A stretch of DNA of 64,000 nt, from assembly GCA_947483075.1 (NCBI GenBank), contig CANKLE010000002.1, forward strand, positions 124,001-188,000. Reading direction: 5' to 3'. Origin of the DNA: Flavobacteriaceae bacterium (GTDB lineage: Bacteria; Bacteroidota; Bacteroidia; Flavobacteriales; Flavobacteriaceae). Each line of letters starts with the position of its first letter. Position 1 is the stretch's first letter. Under the pieces are notes generated by a model, which was not told where the DNA came from, did no database searches, and saw only the letters and a list, made by a program, of their open reading frames with translations. Of this stretch, positions 9,658-19,947 are shown piece by piece. The position numbers and the translations under genes were made by a program.

Positions 9658-10907
9658 GCAAGTTGGAGGATTCCTTGGTTGTAAATTCCGTACGCAACCC
9701 CTTTCATTTTATGCCCAAGTAAGGCGGCGTTTTTTGATTTTGATAAAATATGTGGGGCTTCAAATACCCAATCCACAGCAGGATTAAATAAGGTTAGTTC
9801 GGCCGTTGCACCTACTTCTATAGCTGAGGCTGCGATGCCAAATATTTTTTTTCCTGCGGTTAGTTTATCCAAAATTACGTCGAGAGGCAACACGGTTTGC
9901 AAAGCGCCAAATGCACTTTCAAGGCCAATTGTTCCGTCTTTGGCCAAATCAAATTCTAGGTTTTTGTGTTCGATGTCAATGGGGTTGTGGTCTGTGGTTA
10001 TGCAATCGATGCTGCCGTTTAACACGCCTTCTATCAAGGCCAAACGATCTGCTTCGGCACGCAGGGGAGGGCTCACTTTGTATCGGCTATCAAAATTCGT
10101 CAAACAACTGTCGTTCAACACCAAATGATGCACAGAGACACTACAACTTACCCGAATTCCTTTGGCTTTGGCCTCTTGTATTAATTGCACTGATTTTGCA
10201 GTCGAAATGGTGGGCAGGTGTATTTTTCCGTCGCAGTATTCGGCTAGAAATAAGGCACGTGCCACTTGAATTTCTTCGGCTAAATTTGGGATACCTTTTA
10301 GTCCCAATCGGGTAGCCTGAATTCCTTCGTTGGCAATACCTTGTCCTTTTAGGTTGTTGTCTTGGCAAAACAACAACAGTAAACCGTTAAAATCGTGGAG
10401 GTATTGCATCCCAATTTTAAGGATGTTGGCGTTGTCTATGTTCTTGGAATAATCCCCAAATGCAATGGCTCCGGCATTTTTCATGTCAAATAATTCGGCC
10501 ATGTCTTTGCCGGCACTTTCTTTGGTAAATGCCCCAATGGGATGCAAAGTAGTGGCAAACCCTTTGGCTTTATTTTGTACAAATTGTATTTGGGATTGGT
10601 TGTCGAGAACCGGTGTTGAATTGGGTTGAAGGGCAATCGCGGTAAACCCACTTTTGGCGGCTAGCTGCAGACCATTGGCTATGGTTTCTCGCTCTTCGTA
10701 TCCGGGCTCTCCCAACGAAACACTGCTGTCAAACCAACCGGGTGAAAGGTGCAAATTTGTGAGCTCTACAACAGTACAAGTTCCATCAGCAGAAAGTGAT
10801 GGGCCAATTTGTGCAATCTTGCCATCGGCAATCAAAACATCAACCTCTTGCAGGTGAAAGGCGCTGCTTGGATCTACAATCGTGGCATTTTTGAGAAGGG
10901 TTTTCAT
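9654..10907 (-). CDS. Dihydroorotase-like protein, probably non-catalytic (PyrC-prime-like)
   Basis: Amidohydrolase/DHOase fold throughout, but PGWFDSSVSLGEPGYEE replaces PGFVDxHxHxREPG. Confidence 0.85.
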   Translation of the reverse strand: MKTLLKNATIVDPSSAFHLQEVDVLIADGKIAQIGPSLSADGTCTVVELTNLHLSPGWFDSSVSLGEPGYEERETIANGLQLAAKSGFTAIALQPNSTPVLDNQSQIQFVQNKAKGFATTLHPIGAFTKESAGKDMAELFDMKNAGAIAFGDYSKNIDNANILKIGMQYLHDFNGLLLLFCQDNNLKGQGIANEGIQATRLGLKGIPNLAEEIQVARALFLAEYCDGKIHLPTISTAKSVQLIQEAKAKGIRVSCSVSVHHLVLNDSCLTNFDSRYKVSPPLRAEADRLALIEGVLNGSIDCITTDHNPIDIEHKNLEFDLAKDGTIGLESAFGALQTVLPLDVILDKLTAGKKIFGIAASAIEVGATAELTLFNPAVDWVFEAPHILSKSKNAALLGHKMKGVAYGIYNQGILQLA

Positions 10908-12826
10908 GAGACAAATTTTTGAATGAGCACTTCAAGGATTACAAATAATAGGGATAAAAGTACAAACCATTTCCAAATATCCGAATCGGTTTGGTTGGAT
11001 TTCCATGTATCAATTACAGATTCTATCGAGCTGGCCTGTTTACAATCGCCCAATTGCAATAGGTTTGCATCCAAATCACTTTCGTTTCTGACGTAATTAA
11101 AACTCATGTTTTCTACTTTTTCGGATGCTTTATATATACCATAATTGCCTGCAGTTCCCGGATAATCACCACAATTTAGCTTTACTTTATTGCCGATTAG
11201 TTGTTGCATGGGAATAAATTGGTCACGCCCATTTTTGATCGTTAAAATCGCTTCTTTTTCTAAGGCCTTATCTATCAAAATATCTTTGGCTGAGCCAATG
11301 GTGTAAAAAGCTTGGTTGGTTTGCTGATTCAATTCTGCCATTGCATAAAAAGTGGGCACAATGAGTGGCGATTGTTGAAAATTCGAATTTGTTGTATTTA
11401 AAGCCGCTGTAAAGACATACACAGTAGAATTTCCGATTGGTGCCGCAACAAGAAAAGGGTTTTGATTGGCATAGCTCAACACTTTCGGAAAACGAGCCGT
11501 CAGGACATAATTTGATTTGGTCTTGGGGTAGTCAAAGTTGCTGATGGTTTTTTCGAATGCCGATTTATAAACGGGATGTGCAAAAGCAATTTGTGTAATC
11601 AATTGCTCCCCTTGTTGTAGCGTGCTAATTTTAAATTCGCCCAATTGTTGCAGGAATTGACTGTAATCAGAATCTACTTGGTCGGAAGGGATAATAATCA
11701 GGGTTCCTCCCGCTGAGGCAAAAGCTTTTAAACTGGTTTGAAGGGCTTGCGGTATTTTGGTCAATTCGTTGCAAATGATAACCTTATTCTTGTCTAGCTC
11801 GTTGTAATCTAATTGAGCCAAAGCCTGGTTGGTGTACCGAAATTCGTTGGCAGTATATATGCGCTTCAAAAACCCACATTTGGCGGGATCTCCAATACTT
11901 AACACGGGAATGGATTTGGTTTTAGCCAACGAAAAATAAAGGCTATTGTCGTAGGCTAACCCCTTGTCAGTGATACTTACATAGCCATTAAACTCTTTTT
12001 TTGGCAAGGTAAAAACCGCGCTTTTGGGAGTAGAATTCAATTGGATGATGGTTTTGGCTACTACTTTGTTTTCGTTGTATAAGGCAATCGGAATGGCCTT
12101 TTTATCGTTGCCAAATTGACGCAAACGCACCTCTATTTCGTAGAATTCATTCGACTGATTTTTAACAAATACCGTATCAATTGATGCGTTGTTCTTTTGT
12201 TCGGCCCGAGGAATTACTACGAACAGATTATTTTCTTTGTTGGTTTGTTCTAGCGATTTGCTTTGCACATTTACCCCATCGGTAACCAACAATATATTCT
12301 TTTTCTGCGCCGACGGCCTGGCGTTTATCTGCGCCAAAGCACGATCTAGCTCAAACGGAATTGCGCTATAGCTCAGGTGTTGCAATTCTTTACGAATAGA
12401 TTTGGTAGTGACATTCCAGTAGGTTTCTGTGGCAGTGATCAAGGAAAATTCTTGGGTATCGGGCAACTGCGCCAACACTTCTTCTACACTGCGTTTTAGC
12501 AATTCTCCTTGTTTTCCTTTGGCTTGCATGCTATAGGAATTGTCTAGGATAAGGTAGGTTTCGGCTTGTTTGGATGCAGACGACTCTGAAGGAAAAAAGG
12601 GTTGTGCAAAGGCCAAAATGAGGCAGGCCAAGATTAATAAACGGGCAGCCAATAGCAACCATTTTTTTAGGGTAGCACTTTTACGGGTTTGTGTACTGAT
12701 GTCTTTTAAGAACCGAACATTGGTGAAATAGGCCGTTTTAAATCGCCGTAACTGAAATAAATGCACCAAAATTGGCAAAACCAATGCGAATAAAAAGTAC
12801 AGAATTTCAGGCTGTTTAAATTGCAT
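10904..12826 (-). CDS. BatA-domain membrane protein (aerotolerance operon-like) with VWA-like region
   Basis: N-terminal BatA motif (FLFALVLPILVHLFQLRRFKTAYFTNVRFL); YLILDNSYSMQ VWA start; C-terminal TM. Confidence 0.88.
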   Translation of the reverse strand: MQFKQPEILYFLFALVLPILVHLFQLRRFKTAYFTNVRFLKDISTQTRKSATLKKWLLLAARLLILACLILAFAQPFFPSESSASKQAETYLILDNSYSMQAKGKQGELLKRSVEEVLAQLPDTQEFSLITATETYWNVTTKSIRKELQHLSYSAIPFELDRALAQINARPSAQKKNILLVTDGVNVQSKSLEQTNKENNLFVVIPRAEQKNNASIDTVFVKNQSNEFYEIEVRLRQFGNDKKAIPIALYNENKVVAKTIIQLNSTPKSAVFTLPKKEFNGYVSITDKGLAYDNSLYFSLAKTKSIPVLSIGDPAKCGFLKRIYTANEFRYTNQALAQLDYNELDKNKVIICNELTKIPQALQTSLKAFASAGGTLIIIPSDQVDSDYSQFLQQLGEFKISTLQQGEQLITQIAFAHPVYKSAFEKTISNFDYPKTKSNYVLTARFPKVLSYANQNPFLVAAPIGNSTVYVFTAALNTTNSNFQQSPLIVPTFYAMAELNQQTNQAFYTIGSAKDILIDKALEKEAILTIKNGRDQFIPMQQLIGNKVKLNCGDYPGTAGNYGIYKASEKVENMSFNYVRNESDLDANLLQLGDCKQASSIESVIDTWKSNQTDSDIWKWFVLLSLLFVILEVLIQKFVS

Positions 12827-12913
12827 TTTTATAAGTATACCTGCTGTTTTTCAGGGTTTATTGTGCGTTTCAAAAGTACTAATCCACTGCAAATAAAGAG
12901 AATGATTTTTCAA

Positions 12914-14263
12914 TTATTTCTTCTTTTGTCTTTTTTGTGCTTGCGTTTTTAACAGATTCCGATTTACGGAACCCGACGTTTTCTTTTTGGTTTTAGAAGG
13001 CCCACCCAAATTGACTTTGGTGTTCTTTTTTACTTTTGCATGAAAGGCGCCGTCCCCGTCTAATTTCGCTTTTTTGAGCAAAAATTTAAACGCCTGTTTG
13101 TCTTTTTCCGGGCCAATCAATTTGGTCGAAATTTCGACAGTTTCAGGGAGTGTCAGCACATCAATTTCTCGTTCCATCAGGACTTCGATGCTAAATTTCA
13201 TCTCTTCTTCTCGCGGAGTAAAAAAGCTGATTGCGGTTCCTTTGGCATCGGCCCGACCGGTTCTTCCTATGCGGTGCATATAGAGTTCGGGCATTTCGGG
13301 CATCTCAAAATTGATCACGTGGGTAATGTCTGAGATGTCCAAACCACGGGCCATAATATCAGTGGTAATGATGCCTCTCAATTCGCCTCGCTGAAAGTTG
13401 GCCATTGTATTCAACCGGTAATTTTGTGATTTGTTCGAGTGAATAACCCCAAACTGATCGGGGAAATCGGTCTCGATATTTTCGTGCAGCATGTCGGCAA
13501 TTTTTTTGTTGTTGACAAACACGAGTACTCGAGACATCGATTCGTTGGCAACCAATTGCTGTTTAAATAAATTTATTTTCGTGTGAAAATTGGGCACTGC
13601 ATAACTCAATTGTTCAATATTTTCGAGTGGCGTACCTGATGCAGCCAAACTCACTTCTTCGGGAAAATCAAAATAGTCGTTCAAAATGGCATCCACTTCG
13701 TCGGTCATGGTGGCCGAAAACAAGATGTTTTGGCGTTTGATGCGCATCATGGCCAAGATGGCGGTGAGCTGGGTGCGGAATCCCAAGTTGAGCATTTCGT
13801 CAAATTCGTCGATAACCAATTTGCGGGTTTCGTCAAAACGAATCACATTGTCTAGCGCCAAATCCATGGTTCTTCCGGGCGTTCCTACTAGAATGTCTAT
13901 CCCTTGGTATACGGCTGTTTTTTGTGTATTTATGTTCACGCCGCCATAAATTCCAAGCGTACGTACCGACATGTATTGGGTGAGTTTTTCTACTTCTTCG
14001 ACTACCTGCACCACCAATTCACGCGTGGGAACTAGGATTACAATTTTTGGGGTATGAGTAGGTGTAAACGTATATAATTTGAGCAAGGGCAACAAATAGG
14101 CAAAAGTTTTCCCGGTTCCCGTTTGGGCAATTCCCATCATATCTCTGCCCGACATAATTACAGAAAAAGATTTTTCCTGAATGGGTGTAGGGGTGGTATA
14201 GCCCAGTTCGTCTAAGGCTTTTTGTACCGATTTGGGTAATTGAAATTGCTCAAAGGTGCGCAT
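12914..14263 (-). CDS. DEAD-box RNA helicase
   Basis: AQTGTGKT, VIDEFDEML (DEFD variant), SATM, HRIGRTGRAD; basic C-terminal tail. Confidence 0.95.
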   Translation of the reverse strand: MRTFEQFQLPKSVQKALDELGYTTPTPIQEKSFSVIMSGRDMMGIAQTGTGKTFAYLLPLLKLYTFTPTHTPKIVILVPTRELVVQVVEEVEKLTQYMSVRTLGIYGGVNINTQKTAVYQGIDILVGTPGRTMDLALDNVIRFDETRKLVIDEFDEMLNLGFRTQLTAILAMMRIKRQNILFSATMTDEVDAILNDYFDFPEEVSLAASGTPLENIEQLSYAVPNFHTKINLFKQQLVANESMSRVLVFVNNKKIADMLHENIETDFPDQFGVIHSNKSQNYRLNTMANFQRGELRGIITTDIMARGLDISDITHVINFEMPEMPELYMHRIGRTGRADAKGTAISFFTPREEEMKFSIEVLMEREIDVLTLPETVEISTKLIGPEKDKQAFKFLLKKAKLDGDGAFHAKVKKNTKVNLGGPSKTKKKTSGSVNRNLLKTQAQKRQKKK

Positions 14264-14325
14264 GTACTAATTTTTGGGCAAAGGTAACCCATTCTTCTTG
14301 TTATTGCTACACTTATTTCGAATAG

Positions 14326-15090
14326 CTAAAAGCCCTCAAAAACGCCCAATCCAAACAAGGCAAAGTCATATTTTACGGGATCTTTAAGGTCTAATTTGCG
14401 CAGATTTTCGTCCAGTTCTTGCACTGCTTTAAAGTCATTTTGGGTGCGGGAAAGCAATCCTAATTTTCGCGCCACCCTGCCCGAATGCACGTCGAGCGGG
14501 CAGGAAAGCACGGCAGGCGAAATGCTTTTCCAGATACCCAAATCAACCCCTTTGTTGTCGTTGCGCACCATCCAACGCAAAAACAAGTGCAAGCGTTTGG
14601 CTGCCGAACCGGCCAAAGGGTCGGCTACGTGCTTGAGGCTTCGAGGCGCATGTGGGATTTCAAAAAGACGCTGTTTAAAGTGGTGAATGCTGTGGTGCAA
14701 ATAATTGTCCTGCTGATGTTGGGCAAAAATGGCTTCGAGACCACCACAGTTGCGGTAAATGTGCTGCAATCCTTTGATGAAGCTAATGAAATCCACCCCA
14801 TTAAAGGTGCGGTGCACAAAAAATTCCAGGGGTTTAAGGTCTTTTTCTTGATGAGATAGCACAAAATCATAGGGAGAATTGCCCATCAAATCCATCATGC
14901 GTTGGGCATTTTTGATGATCATTTTGCGGTTCCCCCAAGCAATTGTTGCACTCAATAAACCCGCAATTTCGATGTCTTCTTTCAAAGAAAATTGATGGGG
15001 TATTTGCAACGGATCAGATTCGATAAAATCCGGTTGGTTATACTGGGCGGCTTTTTCGTCGAGAAAGGATTGGAGATCAGCCCACTGCAT
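14326..15090 (-). CDS. TIGR02757 family protein
   Basis: LFLRWMVRNDNKGVDLGIWK and PLDVHSGRVARKLGLLSRTQND. Confidence 0.85.
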   Translation of the reverse strand: MQWADLQSFLDEKAAQYNQPDFIESDPLQIPHQFSLKEDIEIAGLLSATIAWGNRKMIIKNAQRMMDLMGNSPYDFVLSHQEKDLKPLEFFVHRTFNGVDFISFIKGLQHIYRNCGGLEAIFAQHQQDNYLHHSIHHFKQRLFEIPHAPRSLKHVADPLAGSAAKRLHLFLRWMVRNDNKGVDLGIWKSISPAVLSCPLDVHSGRVARKLGLLSRTQNDFKAVQELDENLRKLDLKDPVKYDFALFGLGVFEGF

Positions 15091-15752
15091 TAGTGACTTA
15101 TTTTTCCGTCTACCATTACCAATTTGCGATCGGCCATGTTGGCCAATTCTTCGTTGTGGGTTACGATCACAAAGGTTTGACCAAAATCGCCCCGCAACTG
15201 GAAAAACAATTGGTGTAAATTTTCGGCCGTGGCGGTATCTAAATTTCCTGAGGGTTCATCGGCAAAAATAATGGCCGGTTTATTAATCAAGGCACGCGCT
15301 ACTGCTACCCGTTGTTGTTCGCCGCCCGATAGTTCGCTGGGTTTGTGGTTCATGCGCTGCGAAAGACCAAGATAATCTAGTAATCGTTTGGCTTCGGCTT
15401 CGGTTTCTTTTTGTTTTTTGCCGCCAATATAGGCCGGAATACAGACATTTTCGAGCGCGGTAAACTCCGGTAATAATTGGTGAAATTGAAAAATAAATCC
15501 CAATTGTTGGTTGCGAAACACCGCCAATTTTTTGTCTGAAAGTTGCAATACAGCTTCTCCGTTTATGACCAATTGGGTTTCTGCTGATTCAGTTGGTTTG
15601 TCTAAGGTGCCTAATAGTTGCAACAAAGTGGTTTTCCCTGCTCCCGAAGCACCCACAATCGAAACAATTTCTCCTTTTTGAATATGGAGATCTACCCCTT
15701 TCAGCACATGGAGTTGGTCGTAATATTTATGGATGTTTTGGGCCTGAATCAT
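15090..15752 (-). CDS. lolD: ABC transporter ATP-binding protein (LolD-like)
   Basis: Walker [24 protein letters not shown], Walker [13 protein letters not shown]; start trimmed to [11 protein letters not shown]. Confidence 0.9.
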   Translation of the reverse strand: MIQAQNIHKYYDQLHVLKGVDLHIQKGEIVSIVGASGAGKTTLLQLLGTLDKPTESAETQLVINGEAVLQLSDKKLAVFRNQQLGFIFQFHQLLPEFTALENVCIPAYIGGKKQKETEAEAKRLLDYLGLSQRMNHKPSELSGGEQQRVAVARALINKPAIIFADEPSGNLDTATAENLHQLFFQLRGDFGQTFVIVTHNEELANMADRKLVMVDGKISH

Positions 15753-15807
15753 GGGAGTTGAATTTGCACAAAGAAACAAACTTTTTCAATAGAAAAAAGG
15801 GGCTACT

Positions 15808-16119
15808 TTAGTGGGGTTCTTTGGGCAATAAAAACCCCAATTTCATTTTACGCAATAGTTTTTTTTCAAAATTCCAAAAGAAGGAAAATTGGCCAAACAA
15901 AAATCCAATCGCTACAAGTAAGATTTGGTAAATCGGAAAAATGAGCAGCAAACGAACAGGCGTGTACCAATGCGATAATAGTGCTTTCGAAATGCCCAAT
16001 TCTTCACACAAAGGTTTAGAAAGCCAAGCAGAAGCCGAGCCAGTTATGGCAAAAACGATAAAAATTACGGTGAGTTGAAAATTGGAATTTACATTCCAAC
16101 GTTGTTTGAGTTTTTTCAT
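15808..16119 (-). CDS. Small membrane protein (DUF6787-like)
   Basis: KLKQRWNVNSNFQLTVIFIVFAITGSASAWLSKP, a conserved Bacteroidota small membrane family. Confidence 0.75.
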   Translation of the reverse strand: MKKLKQRWNVNSNFQLTVIFIVFAITGSASAWLSKPLCEELGISKALLSHWYTPVRLLLIFPIYQILLVAIGFLFGQFSFFWNFEKKLLRKMKLGFLLPKEPH

Positions 16120-16136
16120 AACTTGAAAATGCTACA

Positions 16137-16144
16137 CAAATATA
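16137..16144 (-). promoter_or_regulatory. Candidate -7 element (TATATTTG on minus strand)
   Basis: CAAATATA on + strand about 18 nt upstream of the minus-strand ATG; no good -33. Confidence 0.3.
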
Positions 16145-16172
16145 ATGAATATGCCTTTTCACTGCTTGAATA

Positions 16173-16204
16173 AATAAAAAAAACCAACTTTTAGAGTTGG
16201 CTTT
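16173..16204 (-). terminator. Terminator of the serC-serA transcript
   Basis: CCAACT-tttag-AGTTGG with an A run on the + strand, i.e. a T run after the hairpin on the minus strand. Confidence 0.7.
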
Positions 16205-16225
16205 TAGTTTGTGTATCAGTTATGT

Positions 16226-17176
16226 TTAACTCAGCAATTGTATGATTTGCTGGGCTAATTCAGTTCCAATTCGATCTTGGGCTTCTAAAGTGGCTGCTCC
16301 AATGTGCGGTGTTAAGGAGATTTTAGGATGCATCAACAATTGAATTTCGGGAGTAGGTTCGTTTTCAAACACATCCAATCCGGCAAACAATACTTTTCCG
16401 CTGTCTAATGCCGAAATCAAGGCTACTTCATCAATGATACCACCTCGCGAACAATTGATGATTCCCACACCTTCTTTCATGAGCTCGAATTCTGGGTTTC
16501 CAATAACATATTCTTTTTGCGCCGGAACGTGTAACGAAATAAAGTCAGCTTCTTTCAATAGGGCTTCTTTTTCTATGGTTTCAATCTCAAAAGCCAGTTG
16601 CTGCCCGTTGTAAAAATCGACTGTGATGCTGGCTTTGGGTACAAAACCATCGGCAGCAATTACGCGCATGCCCAATCCCAAAGCCATTTTGGCAGTCGCT
16701 TGTCCGATGCGTCCAAAACCGATGATCCCTAGCGTTTTGCCTCGCAATTCGATGCCGTTGGCGTAGGCCTTTTTCAAGCCGTCAAAATTTTGATCTCCTT
16801 CGAGTGGCATATTTCGGTTGGCATCGTGCAAAAAGCGTACACCTGAAAACAAGTGCGCAAAAACCAATTCGGCTACACTTTCTGAAGAAGAAGCGGGCGT
16901 ATTGATTACATGAAGTCCTTTTGATCGGGCGTAGTCTACATCAATATTATCCATACCCACACCGCCACGGCCGATGATTTTTAAACCCGGGCAGGCATCA
17001 ATAATGTCTTTTCTGATTTTAGTGGCCGAACGCACTAATACAACTGGAATTTGGTGTGTATTGATGTAATTGGCCACTTGTTCTTGTGCTACTTTGGTGG
17101 TAATTACCTCATATCCGCCTTTTTCTAAGGCAAGAATTCCACTGCTTGAAATTCCGTCATTGGCTAATACTTTCAT
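16226..17176 (-). CDS. serA: D-3-phosphoglycerate dehydrogenase / D-2-hydroxyacid dehydrogenase
   Basis: GKTLGIIGFGRIGQATAKMA Rossmann motif, INCSRGGIIDE, LTPHIGAAT; adjacent to serC. Confidence 0.92.
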   Translation of the reverse strand: MKVLANDGISSSGILALEKGGYEVITTKVAQEQVANYINTHQIPVVLVRSATKIRKDIIDACPGLKIIGRGGVGMDNIDVDYARSKGLHVINTPASSSESVAELVFAHLFSGVRFLHDANRNMPLEGDQNFDGLKKAYANGIELRGKTLGIIGFGRIGQATAKMALGLGMRVIAADGFVPKASITVDFYNGQQLAFEIETIEKEALLKEADFISLHVPAQKEYVIGNPEFELMKEGVGIINCSRGGIIDEVALISALDSGKVLFAGLDVFENEPTPEIQLLMHPKISLTPHIGAATLEAQDRIGTELAQQIIQLLS

Positions 17177-17202
17177 AGGTATATCTGTTAAGAGGATCGT
17201 TA

Positions 17203-18276
17203 TTATTGTACTTTACGTTCTAATTCTTGCATGGCATCTACCAAAACTTGAACGCTTTCGAGTGGTAGGGCGTTGTACATAGAGGCCCGGTATCCTCCTA
17301 CCGAACGGTGTCCGGGTAAACCGGAAATTCCCGCTGCTTTCCAAAGCGAATCAAACATTTCTTGATGGGCTGAATCTACCAATAAAAATGTGGCATTCAT
17401 GTTGGAACGATCGGCTTTGTGCGCTGTTCCTACAAAGAGTGGGTTGCGGTCAATTTCATTGTATAAAAGTTGTGCTTTGGCTTCGTTTAGTTGCTCAATG
17501 GCTGCAATACCTCCAAGATTTTTTAACCATTGCAAGGTGAGCAAGGAAGAGTAAACTGGCAATACAGCGGGTGTGTTGTACATGCTATCGGCCTTGAGGT
17601 GTTTCTCATAATCTAACATGCTTGGAATTACTCGCCCTGATTTTCCTAAAATGGATTCCTTAATAACAATCAAGGTTGTGCCTGCGGGGCCCATGTTTTT
17701 CTGCGCACCGGCGTAGATGAGATCAAATTGACTGAAATCTAAACTGCGTGAAAATAAGTCTGAACTCATGTCACATACTATTGGCACTGCAGTTTTAGGA
17801 AAGGATTTTATTTGAGTTCCAAAAATGGTATTGTTGCTGGTGCAGTGAAAATAACTGGCCGTTTCTGGAATAGTATATTCGGTAGGAATGTGGTTGTAAT
17901 TGTCGTTTTTAGAAGAGGCAACTACTGCTGTTTCTCCAAAAAGTTTGGCTTCTTTGATGGCATTATTGGCCCAAGTTCCGGTGTCTAAGTAGGCGGCATG
18001 CCCGTCTTGCGGCAACAAGTTGTAGGGTACCCGTAAAAACTCCATGCTGGCTCCCCCTTGCAAAAACAACGCTTGGTATCCTTTGCCAGTGAGTCCTAAT
18101 AATTCTAATGCTAAAGCACGCGCTTCGTCCATTACCGCAATAAAATCTTTGCTGCGGTGCGAAATTTCTAAAATAGACAAGCCCGATTGGTTGAAATCTA
18201 AAATGGCCGCTGCCGATTTTTCAAAAACTTCTTGCGGTAAAATGCAAGGTCCGGCACTAAAATTATGTTTTTTCAT
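17203..18276 (-). CDS. serC: Phosphoserine aminotransferase
   Basis: MKKHNFSAGPCILPQEV, LIYAGAQKNMGPAGTTLV PLP-lysine region, PGHRSVGGYRASMYNA. Confidence 0.96.
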   Translation of the reverse strand: MKKHNFSAGPCILPQEVFEKSAAAILDFNQSGLSILEISHRSKDFIAVMDEARALALELLGLTGKGYQALFLQGGASMEFLRVPYNLLPQDGHAAYLDTGTWANNAIKEAKLFGETAVVASSKNDNYNHIPTEYTIPETASYFHCTSNNTIFGTQIKSFPKTAVPIVCDMSSDLFSRSLDFSQFDLIYAGAQKNMGPAGTTLIVIKESILGKSGRVIPSMLDYEKHLKADSMYNTPAVLPVYSSLLTLQWLKNLGGIAAIEQLNEAKAQLLYNEIDRNPLFVGTAHKADRSNMNATFLLVDSAHQEMFDSLWKAAGISGLPGHRSVGGYRASMYNALPLESVQVLVDAMQELERKVQ

Positions 18277-18411
18277 ACAGGGTTAATTTCAGATTCAAAA
18301 ATGAAGTTGCAAATTTCGCGAATAGGGTTGTATTTCTCTATTTTATTTATCAGAATTCGCAGGATGTTATCAACAAAAACGATATAGCCTGTCAAAAATG
18401 CAAAGAAATTC

Positions 18412-19470
18412 TTATAAAGCAAGTAAAAATTCAAGGGTGTCCACCTGATCGGCATACTCCCAAAGCGCAGGTTTTTGTGAACTTCCCAAGGGAATACTGC
18501 CCTCGATTTTTGCAGCCGAAACAATGCATTGCAATTGTTCCTGGTCACGTTCTAAGCGCTGTGCCAATTCTTCTAGGGATTCATAATATTCGTAAAACAC
18601 GCTCGAGATGGGAGAGGCGTAACTGGGGTCTTCTTTTAGTGTCAAAAAGCCGTTGTCTACTAATTTAAAATTACTCATCAAAAACACCGCTTTGTTGTAG
18701 TCGTAATTGTTGGCGTATTTTTCATAATGAATCACGTCTTGGTAGGCAAAAATGGCTTCAAAAAAGGCAGTAAAATCATAGCCTTTGGGTACAAATAGTT
18801 TTGAAACATTGCGGCAGCCCAACCCAAAATACCGAAAAATATCTTCGCCCAATGCATGCAAATCGGCCGAGGTTTCTTGTCCGGTTAATACTGCAATCGA
18901 ATTTCTGTTTTTGCGAATGATGGCCGGTTTATCTTTAAAATAGTATTCAAAATACCGAGCCGTATTGTTGCTGCCCGTGGCAATCACGGCGTCAAAATTT
19001 TCTAATTTGCCATCGGTAAATACAATGCGATTGTTGAACTCAGGATTCTGTTGTTGCAAATAATTCACCAGAAAGGGCAGCAGCTTTTGGTCGTTCGAGG
19101 AGGTTTTTACCAAGGCGTTGTGTCCGGCCAGTACTACCGAAAGCAAATCGTGAAAACCTACTAAGGGAATATTTCCGGCCAAGACCAACCCAATTGTTTT
19201 GGGTGCAGAAACGGGTAAATTATAGCGTGCAGTCCAGGTGTTTAAGTTGCTTTCTGTCAAGGCATCAGCCCAAGAAGCTAAGGAAAATCGCACTTGATCT
19301 GCCGTAAACCAACCGTTGTGCGATTGCGATAATTGGATCAATGACTCAAACGCATCAAAATACAAATCGTTATGTAAAACACCCTCGTTTTTATGGGGAT
19401 TAACTACTGTAAATTGGGCTAAAAATCTACCTAAACTTACAAAAGATTGAATTGTGTCTTTTGGAGCCAT
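18412..19470 (-). CDS. Acyl-CoA reductase (LuxC-like)
   Basis: LVLAGNIPLVGFHDLLSVVLAGHNALVKTSSND, FRYFGLGCRNVSKLFVP catalytic Cys region. Confidence 0.9.
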   Translation of the reverse strand: MAPKDTIQSFVSLGRFLAQFTVVNPHKNEGVLHNDLYFDAFESLIQLSQSHNGWFTADQVRFSLASWADALTESNLNTWTARYNLPVSAPKTIGLVLAGNIPLVGFHDLLSVVLAGHNALVKTSSNDQKLLPFLVNYLQQQNPEFNNRIVFTDGKLENFDAVIATGSNNTARYFEYYFKDKPAIIRKNRNSIAVLTGQETSADLHALGEDIFRYFGLGCRNVSKLFVPKGYDFTAFFEAIFAYQDVIHYEKYANNYDYNKAVFLMSNFKLVDNGFLTLKEDPSYASPISSVFYEYYESLEELAQRLERDQEQLQCIVSAAKIEGSIPLGSSQKPALWEYADQVDTLEFLLAL

Positions 19471-19477
19471 TTCTTTG

Positions 19478-19508
19478 TTGTATATGAATTGTTTTGAATG
19501 TATTTTTG
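19478..19508 (+). promoter_or_regulatory. Candidate promoter (TTG, 20 nt, TATTTTTG) for the ferredoxin gene
   Basis: TTG 19478-19480, TATTTTTG 19501-19508; a minus-strand -7-like site (CAAAATTA, 19511-19518) lies next to it. Confidence 0.45.
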
Positions 19509-19596
19509 CGCAAAATTAAGTTAATAACAGGAAGAAAATCGGAAGTCTTCAGGATAAATTGTTTTTCTGGTTTTTTCTCATTCAAATTTCAAGGAT

Positions 19597-19947
19597 ATGG
19601 CTATTGTGATTACCGACGAATGCATCAATTGTGGGGCCTGCGAACCCGAATGTCCAAATACTGCGATTTATGAAGGTGCCGATGATTGGCGTTACAAAGA
19701 CGGAACCAAACTCAAAGGCAAACTGGTGTTGCCTTCTGGAGAAGAAGTAGACGCCGATGCTGCGCAAACGCCATTCTCAGACGATATTTATTACATCGTA
19801 CCCAGCAAATGTACCGAATGCAAAGGGTTTCATGATGAGCCCCAATGCGCCGCGGTTTGCCCAGTAGATTGCTGTATTCCTGATGGAAATCACGTAGAAA
19901 GCGAAGAGACCCTCTTGAACAGACAGGCTTTTTTACACAACGACTAA
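19597..19947 (+). CDS. 4Fe-4S dicluster ferredoxin
   Basis: [12 protein letters not shown] and [18 protein letters not shown] cluster motifs. Confidence 0.95.
   Translation: MAIVITDECINCGACEPECPNTAIYEGADDWRYKDGTKLKGKLVLPSGEEVDADAAQTPFSDDIYYIVPSKCTECKGFHDEPQCAAVCPVDCCIPDGNHVESEETLLNRQAFLHND

Noticed and set aside
18273-18548. 91-aa minus-strand ORF between the acyl-CoA reductase gene and serC
   Set aside because: Out-of-frame overlap with the 3' end of the reductase gene; no family features.
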